DNA of 64,000 nucleotides from an uncultured Caryophanales bacterium (lineage in GTDB: Bacteria; Bacillota_I; Bacilli_A; RF39; UBA660), in contig CAMYVT010000002.1 of NCBI GenBank assembly GCA_947302515.1, positions 1 to 64,000 on the forward strand, in the 5' to 3' direction. The notes beneath the pieces were generated by a model that saw only the letters and a list, made by a program, of their open reading frames with translations, did no database searches and was not told the DNA's origin. Positions 59,749 through 64,000 of the stretch are shown in pieces. Positions within the stretch are counted from its first letter, which is position 1; each line of letters starts with the position of its first letter. The position numbers were made by a program, and so were the translations under genes.

Positions 59749-61182
59749 ATGAAAAAATTATTATTTTTCTTAATTATGATTATGACATTATTCTTAATCG
59801 GAAACACTAATGTATATGCTGAAGAACATAGCTTCTATGAAGCAGAATACTTAGATAAGATGTATATGAATAAATATGATTATTCTACAAACACAATATA
59901 CTATCAAAGAGCAAGAAAATTTAGAGATAAAAAGACATATGCTGAAGTATATTGTATTGAGCCATTAACTTTCTTTAATGAAAATAGCACCTATTATGAA
60001 ACAACTACTCCTAGAAATCTAACGCAAGCACAAATAGAAAGAATTAAAAAAATTGCATATTTTGGTTATAGATATAAAAACCACGATGATGGCTCATGGT
60101 ATGCTGTAGCACAATTAATGATATGGAGAGAAGCTAATCCAACAGGAGGAGATTTCTATTTTACCGATACATTAAATGGTAATAGAACAAATCAATTTGA
60201 TTATCAAATAGATGAAATAAATAGATTAATAAATGAATATGATAATGAAATATCAATTAATAATAAAACAATAACTATGGTAGAAGGAAGTACTAAAGAG
60301 ATAGAAATTGGTAGTGTATTAAATTATTACACAACAAACAATCAAGAAATTGAAATAAACGATACAAGTATCATAATAAAAGATTTACCTGCAGGAGAAT
60401 ATTCAATAACTCTAACAAGAGAAAAAGAAAATTACTATAATACACCAATAGTTATATATGAATCAGCTAATAGTCAAGACATGATGAAATGGGGCGATTT
60501 AGAAGAAAAAGAAGTTCATTTCAATATTCATGTAATTAATAACTATATAGAATTAACAAAATTAGACGCTGATACTAATGATAATATTCCTCAAGGAGAT
60601 GCCAAATTAGATGGAGCACTATATAAATTGTATAATGAAAATAATGAAGAAATAGATAGTATAGAAATTATTAATAATAAAGGAACAATAAAAAATATAC
60701 CATTTGGTACATATTATTTAAAAGAAATAATTCCAGGTACAGGTTATAATTTAAATGATGAAATATATGAAGTAATATTAAATGAACAAAATCCTAATAA
60801 AGAATTAACTGTAACAAATAAAGTAATAGAAAAAGAAATAACCATACATAAAACCTATGGAGAAGATATTCCAGAAGAAAATATAGAATTTCAAATAATT
60901 AATAAACAAGATGAGATAACTGATCAAGGTAAAACTAATAGTCAAGGTAATGTATCATTTATATTACCATTTGGAGAGTATACTATTAAACAAATAAATA
61001 CTACAGAAGGATATCAAATAAATAATCCATTTAAAATAACAATTGATAATTCAGAAAAAGAAACAATATCATTGCACGATTATGAAATACCAATACCAAA
61101 TACTGGAGTAGATAAAATAAGCATCTTATCATTACTTTTATATATTATAAAAAGTATATTTTTAAAGAGAATAATAGTCTAA
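59749..61182 (+). CDS. Sortase-anchored surface protein with thioester domain and Cna-B repeats
   Basis: Residues 1-25 are a signal peptide (ending VYA-EE). The thioester domain (about 30-165) has Cys69 in VYCIEP and Gln122 in AVAQLMIW, the pair expected to form the internal thioester that binds host surfaces covalently. Two Cna-B-type domains follow (270-362 and 363-450), with LYKLYNENNEE, GTYYLKE and GEYTIKQ elements. An IPNTG sorting signal, a hydrophobic helix and a basic end (KRIIV) close it. The sortase gene is not in the window. Adhesion is inferred from family knowledge. Confidence 0.85.
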   Translation: MKKLLFFLIMIMTLFLIGNTNVYAEEHSFYEAEYLDKMYMNKYDYSTNTIYYQRARKFRDKKTYAEVYCIEPLTFFNENSTYYETTTPRNLTQAQIERIKKIAYFGYRYKNHDDGSWYAVAQLMIWREANPTGGDFYFTDTLNGNRTNQFDYQIDEINRLINEYDNEISINNKTITMVEGSTKEIEIGSVLNYYTTNNQEIEINDTSIIIKDLPAGEYSITLTREKENYYNTPIVIYESANSQDMMKWGDLEEKEVHFNIHVINNYIELTKLDADTNDNIPQGDAKLDGALYKLYNENNEEIDSIEIINNKGTIKNIPFGTYYLKEIIPGTGYNLNDEIYEVILNEQNPNKELTVTNKVIEKEITIHKTYGEDIPEENIEFQIINKQDEITDQGKTNSQGNVSFILPFGEYTIKQINTTEGYQINNPFKITIDNSEKETISLHDYEIPIPNTGVDKISILSLLLYIIKSIFLKRIIV

Positions 61183-61183
61183 T

Positions 61184-61213
61184 CAAAAAGAGTCATATTA
61201 ATGACTCTCTTTT
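61184..61213. terminator. Bidirectional terminator
   Basis: AAAAGAGTCAT pairs with ATGACTCTCTTTT (one bulge) around an ATTA loop. It ends both the adhesin gene and the protease gene. Confidence 0.8.
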
Positions 61214-62445
61214 AATATCTTAATAGCTTCATCAAGCTGTATATCATCTTCTTCTAAATAATTAACATAATATTTTGTGCTTTGTTCAATTACTGTATCT
61301 GGAGTTATACCTTTATCAGTAACACTCTTCCCTTTAGAAGTAAGCCATTTTTCAACAGTAAATTTTATACTAGTACCACTATTTAATGATAAAGACTTTT
61401 GAACATCACCTTTACCATAACTATTAGTGCCAACTATGTTAATCTTTTTATAATTATCTTGAAAGCAAGCAGCTACTACTTCTGCAGATGAAGCAGTTTC
61501 TCCATTAATCAATATAACAATTGGATATTTTTTAGTTTTATTATCCATCGCATATACTTTTTCTTTTGAACCTTCTTTTTCTATTTGATAAAGAACTGTT
61601 TTTTTATTAAAAAATAAGTTTAATATTTTTCTAGCTTGAATTAAATGACCTCCAGGATTATCTCTTAAATCAATAATTAAAGAATCTATTTTCTTCTTCT
61701 CAAGTTTTTTTAATTCTTTAGAAAACTGATCATACGAATTAGATGAAAAAATATTAATTATAATATAACCAATTCCATTATATATTTTACTAGAAACATT
61801 TTGTATTTCTATAACATCTCTTTTAATTGAGAATTCTTTTTCATTATCATTTCTTTTAATCTTAACAGTAACTTTAGTACCTATCTTACCATCAATTAAT
61901 TTATTAAGTTCAGATGGATATAAATTATGACAATCATTACCATCAATACTTAATATAATATCTCCTACTTTTAAACCAGCCTTTTCTCCAGGACCATTAT
62001 CAATCATAGAAACAATATAATTATAATCTTCCTCATATGCAACAGTAACACCAATACCTACATATTCACCATCTACAGACTCATTAAAGCTATCGGTAGA
62101 ACCTTCATCTAAGAAAGAAGAATATGGATCATCAAGCGAAGAAATCATACCCTTAATAGCAGACTCAGATAATTTTTTTTCATCTAATTTACCATAATAA
62201 TTATCAACTATATTATTATAAGTACTTACAACTTCTCCAAGATTAGTATCAGATCTTACTCTGCTTAAATTACTATTACCATAAGTTAATAAATATCCAA
62301 TTATTATACCAAATACAACAGATATTAATATAATTATTATTACTTCAATTAAAGTAAATCTTGATTCATTTTCAAAGCCCTTAGAAAAAGTATTTTTAAT
62401 AGATTTATTTTTTTTCTTTTTCTTCTTCTTTTTCTTTTTTTCCAT
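61198..62445 (-). CDS. C-terminal processing peptidase (S41, CtpA-like)
   Basis: The 415 residues begin with MEKKKKKKKKKKNKS, a ten-Lys run, and one membrane helix (about 28-52, FTLIEVIIIILISVVFGIIIGYLL). The PDZ domain is at about 115-205 (GPGEKAGLKVGDIILSIDG) and the S41 protease at 210-400. The catalytic Ser lies in NGETASSAEVVAACF and Lys in NSYGKGDVQ. The Gly-Ala-Gly region GGHLIQAR is also present. The ATG at 62445 follows GAGGTGTATT. The poly-Lys tract is unusually long, and A-rich codons make it prone to slippage. Confidence 0.93.
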   Translation of the reverse strand: MEKKKKKKKKKKNKSIKNTFSKGFENESRFTLIEVIIIILISVVFGIIIGYLLTYGNSNLSRVRSDTNLGEVVSTYNNIVDNYYGKLDEKKLSESAIKGMISSLDDPYSSFLDEGSTDSFNESVDGEYVGIGVTVAYEEDYNYIVSMIDNGPGEKAGLKVGDIILSIDGNDCHNLYPSELNKLIDGKIGTKVTVKIKRNDNEKEFSIKRDVIEIQNVSSKIYNGIGYIIINIFSSNSYDQFSKELKKLEKKKIDSLIIDLRDNPGGHLIQARKILNLFFNKKTVLYQIEKEGSKEKVYAMDNKTKKYPIVILINGETASSAEVVAACFQDNYKKINIVGTNSYGKGDVQKSLSLNSGTSIKFTVEKWLTSKGKSVTDKGITPDTVIEQSTKYYVNYLEEDDIQLDEAIKILKESH

Positions 62446-62460
62446 AATACACCTCATAAG

Positions 62461-62480
62461 AAAAAAGACGAAAGTCTTAT
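62461..62480 (-). terminator. Weak hairpin between the thioredoxin-fold and ctp genes
   Basis: A small hairpin (AAGAC/GTCTT, four-base loop) is followed by six U on the minus strand. It stands 32 bp before the ctp start. It may reduce but hardly stop transcription. Confidence 0.35.
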
Positions 62481-63022
62481 TTAGTTAAATACTCATTTAC
62501 TTCCGTCATACCTTCAATATAATCAACAACCTTACCTTTATTATAATGAATTAAAGTAGGTCCATTAATAGCAAGTTCAGAAACAGAAGTGGGTTTCCAA
62601 TTACTCTTATCACTAACATACTTACTATTCATTGCATTACTCATATCAACATAATATAAAGTTAAATTATTATCATTAGATTTATAATTAGATACAGAAG
62701 AACTAAAAGTAGATAATAATTCACTATTACTTCTATCATAGTATAAAACCAAATATTCTTTCTCAGGCATAGAAAAGCTTCTACCAGCAACAATTTCTGA
62801 ATAAGAAATAGCAGTTTCAGTAGTATATTTCTTCTGAGAAATATCTATATCATTATCTAATACATATACTGTTAGAAAATAAAAAAGACCAAAGATAATA
62901 ATTACTACACCAGCTACTATTATTATTTTTTTATAATCAGCATCAAAAGAACTAACAGTCTCAAGTATCTTTTCATTTTCTCTATCAACTTTATTTTTTC
63001 TTCTACTTTTACGATTTGCCAT
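62477..63022 (-). CDS. Membrane-anchored thioredoxin-fold protein lacking the active-site Cys
   Basis: The 181 residues have a basic cytoplasmic start and one membrane helix (about 35-57). The outer domain (80-181) has EYLVLYYDRSNSELLSTF in place of the CxxC segment, then LTLYYVDMSN, SVSELAINGPTLIHYNKGKVVDYIEG with the cis-Pro loop, and a last helix. That is the thioredoxin fold without redox Cys. The ATG at 63022 follows AGGTGATGTTT. A role as a chaperone or binding domain is inference. Confidence 0.6.
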   Translation of the reverse strand: MANRKSRRKNKVDRENEKILETVSSFDADYKKIIIVAGVVIIIFGLFYFLTVYVLDNDIDISQKKYTTETAISYSEIVAGRSFSMPEKEYLVLYYDRSNSELLSTFSSSVSNYKSNDNNLTLYYVDMSNAMNSKYVSDKSNWKPTSVSELAINGPTLIHYNKGKVVDYIEGMTEVNEYLTK

Positions 63023-63077
63023 AAACATCACCTAAAAATTATTATACACAATTACATATAGAAAGTCTATTATAACA

Positions 63078-63101
63078 ATAAAAAAGAGAGCTAAGCTCTC
63101 T
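63078..63101 (-). terminator. Terminator of ybbR
   Basis: GAGAGC pairs with GCTCTC around a three-base loop (63086-63100), followed by U-runs. The ybbR stop codon stands just upstream. Confidence 0.8.
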
Positions 63102-64000
63102 ACTTCTTTTGTGTAATAACTATTTTTACCTTCTTAGTCTTTGAAGAATAAGCAAGTTTCAAGTCAGAACCTGTAACAGATACCTCTACTTCATGAGTAC
63201 CAACTTTATAGTTTTTAAGATCAACATAAGCAGTGATATCAGTATCTTTAATATTATTTAAAGCCTCTTCACTACCACTAACAACAACTGTTACTTTTCT
63301 ATCATTTTCACTACTAGCTTGAACAACTAATCCATCTGCAAGATTACGATAAGATACAGCTATATCTTTAAACTCTTTAGTAGTAGCATTATCAACAATA
63401 ACCTTAACAGTCATAGTCTTAGAACTTAATTCAGTAATACCTTTAGGTTTTTTTAATGTTACATTAAAGTCTTTATCTTTCTCTATACCATTAACATCAA
63501 TCTCTACATCTAATTGTTGAATCTCATCAATAGCAGCCTGTTCACCATATACAGTAACTTTAGTAATGCTAGGCTCAATGGACTTAATAGATTTACCAAA
63601 TGCTAAATCTCCAGCTGGCACAACACGTACTGGTATTTCTTTACTTGGAGAAGTAATAACAACATTAGCAGCTACTGATTTAGGAACAATCTCTACATCA
63701 ATAATCTTTCCATCAGCATCATATGCAACTAAAGGAATATCTTTAACATTAATATCTCCAGCCTTAGGATTTGGTATATTTTCTACATCAAGCATAGCCT
63801 TAACAGAAGCAACTTTTTCAAGTTTATACTTAGCACCTTTAATAATAACTTCGCTTCTATCAATTTCAACATTACTAATATATAGCTTAGTATCAAGCTT
63901 ATCTTGATTAAGAATATCATACGTAAGTGTTCTATTTTCACTTTCTTTTTCATAAATAGTAACATTAACAGTAGATGGATCTAATTTATAATCTAATGAT
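63100..64000 (-). CDS. ybbR: YbbR-domain protein, cut by the window edge
   Basis: YbbR/CdaR proteins are membrane-linked regulators of the diadenylate cyclase CdaA. The reading frame is open without a stop codon from the terminal stop at 63100 to the right edge, giving at least 300 residues. The first in-frame ATG at 63795 is therefore not the true start. Three to four YbbR repeats can be traced, each with a pattern like SKTMTVKVIVD or ITKVTVYGEQAAIDEI...VDVNGIEKD, separated by Pro/Lys-rich turns. In Bacilli the upstream gene is usually cdaA, and glmM follows. Confidence 0.9.
   Translation of the reverse strand, partial: SLDYKLDPSTVNVTIYEKESENRTLTYDILNQDKLDTKLYISNVEIDRSEVIIKGAKYKLEKVASVKAMLDVENIPNPKAGDINVKDIPLVAYDADGKIIDVEIVPKSVAANVVITSPSKEIPVRVVPAGDLAFGKSIKSIEPSITKVTVYGEQAAIDEIQQLDVEIDVNGIEKDKDFNVTLKKPKGITELSSKTMTVKVIVDNATTKEFKDIAVSYRNLADGLVVQASSENDRKVTVVVSGSEEALNNIKDTDITAYVDLKNYKVGTHEVEVSVTGSDLKLAYSSKTKKVKIVITQKK

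Noticed and set aside
1..64000. Use of TGA as Trp (Mycoplasma code)
   Set aside because: TGA ends rodZ-like, der and other genes at overlapping ATGA junctions, and Trp is written TGG, so the standard bacterial code applies.

Overview
The window is a continuous piece of chromosome from an AT-rich, low-GC Gram-positive bacterium of the Bacilli type. It uses the standard bacterial code: TGA ends genes such as rodZ and der, and is not read as Trp. Gene order repeats Bacillus-type neighbourhoods: rodZ-pgsA-recA, gpsB-rnpB beside recU-ponA, dnaD-nth, ezrA/rpsD/tyrS with thiI and ackA nearby, ytxG-ytxH, and a ybbR gene at the right edge. RNase P RNA is class B. Peptidoglycan genes, membrane lipoproteins, a sortase-type surface protein and a WXG100 cluster point to a walled, probably host-associated lineage (RF39- or Erysipelotrichia-like). 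That placement is inference. No tRNA, rRNA, insertion sequence, prophage or CRISPR array was found.

Layout. 1-3.1 kb: recA, pgsA, rodZ-like, rnpB and gpsB on the minus strand. 3.4-6.7 kb: recU-ponA on the plus strand. 6.7-12.1 kb: nth, dnaD, a membrane protein, cca, hup and two membrane proteins. 12.2-16.5 kb, plus strand: der, a small protein, a large modular repeat protein and a zinc-ribbon membrane protein. 16.5-26.8 kb, minus strand: engB, nrnA, two ackA copies flanking prsW, thiI, a lipoprotein, a pseudopilin-like protein and ezrA. 27 kb: rpsD with a structured leader. 27.7-34.9 kb: a histidine phosphatase, a propeller-like protein, a Tyr T-box operon (CYTH protein-tyrS), ytxGH, an acidic protein, a lipoprotein and trmB. 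35 kb: a femX-type gene.

36.4-43.8 kb is the least ordinary part. It holds five small or fused WXG100-like proteins, two of them carrying a phage-lysin-like NlpC/P60 domain, then a lipid flippase, a Fic protein and a HELGH metallopeptidase-like protein. 43.9-49.4 kb has a Leu T-box operon (small membrane protein-leuS) and a GH31 protein whose usual acid/base Asp appears to be Ser. 49.4-64 kb carries envelope genes (VanY-type peptidase, NlpC/P60 protein, stomatin/NfeD, LCP ligase, thioester adhesin, C-terminal processing protease, YbbR), with fhs and a radical SAM gene between them.

Much of the window serves envelope growth and division: PBP1, GpsB, EzrA, RodZ, FemX, a MurJ-like flippase, LCP, carboxypeptidase and NlpC/P60 hydrolases. 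The rest is mostly core information processing. A recurring feature is very tight packing. Stop codons sit inside terminator hairpins, terminator U-tracts run into the -35 of the next promoter, and ATGA overlaps are common. Many start codons had to be moved inward from the longest frame on ribosome-binding-site evidence. These include two TTG starts, one GTG start and two cases where the longest frame runs back into a T-box.
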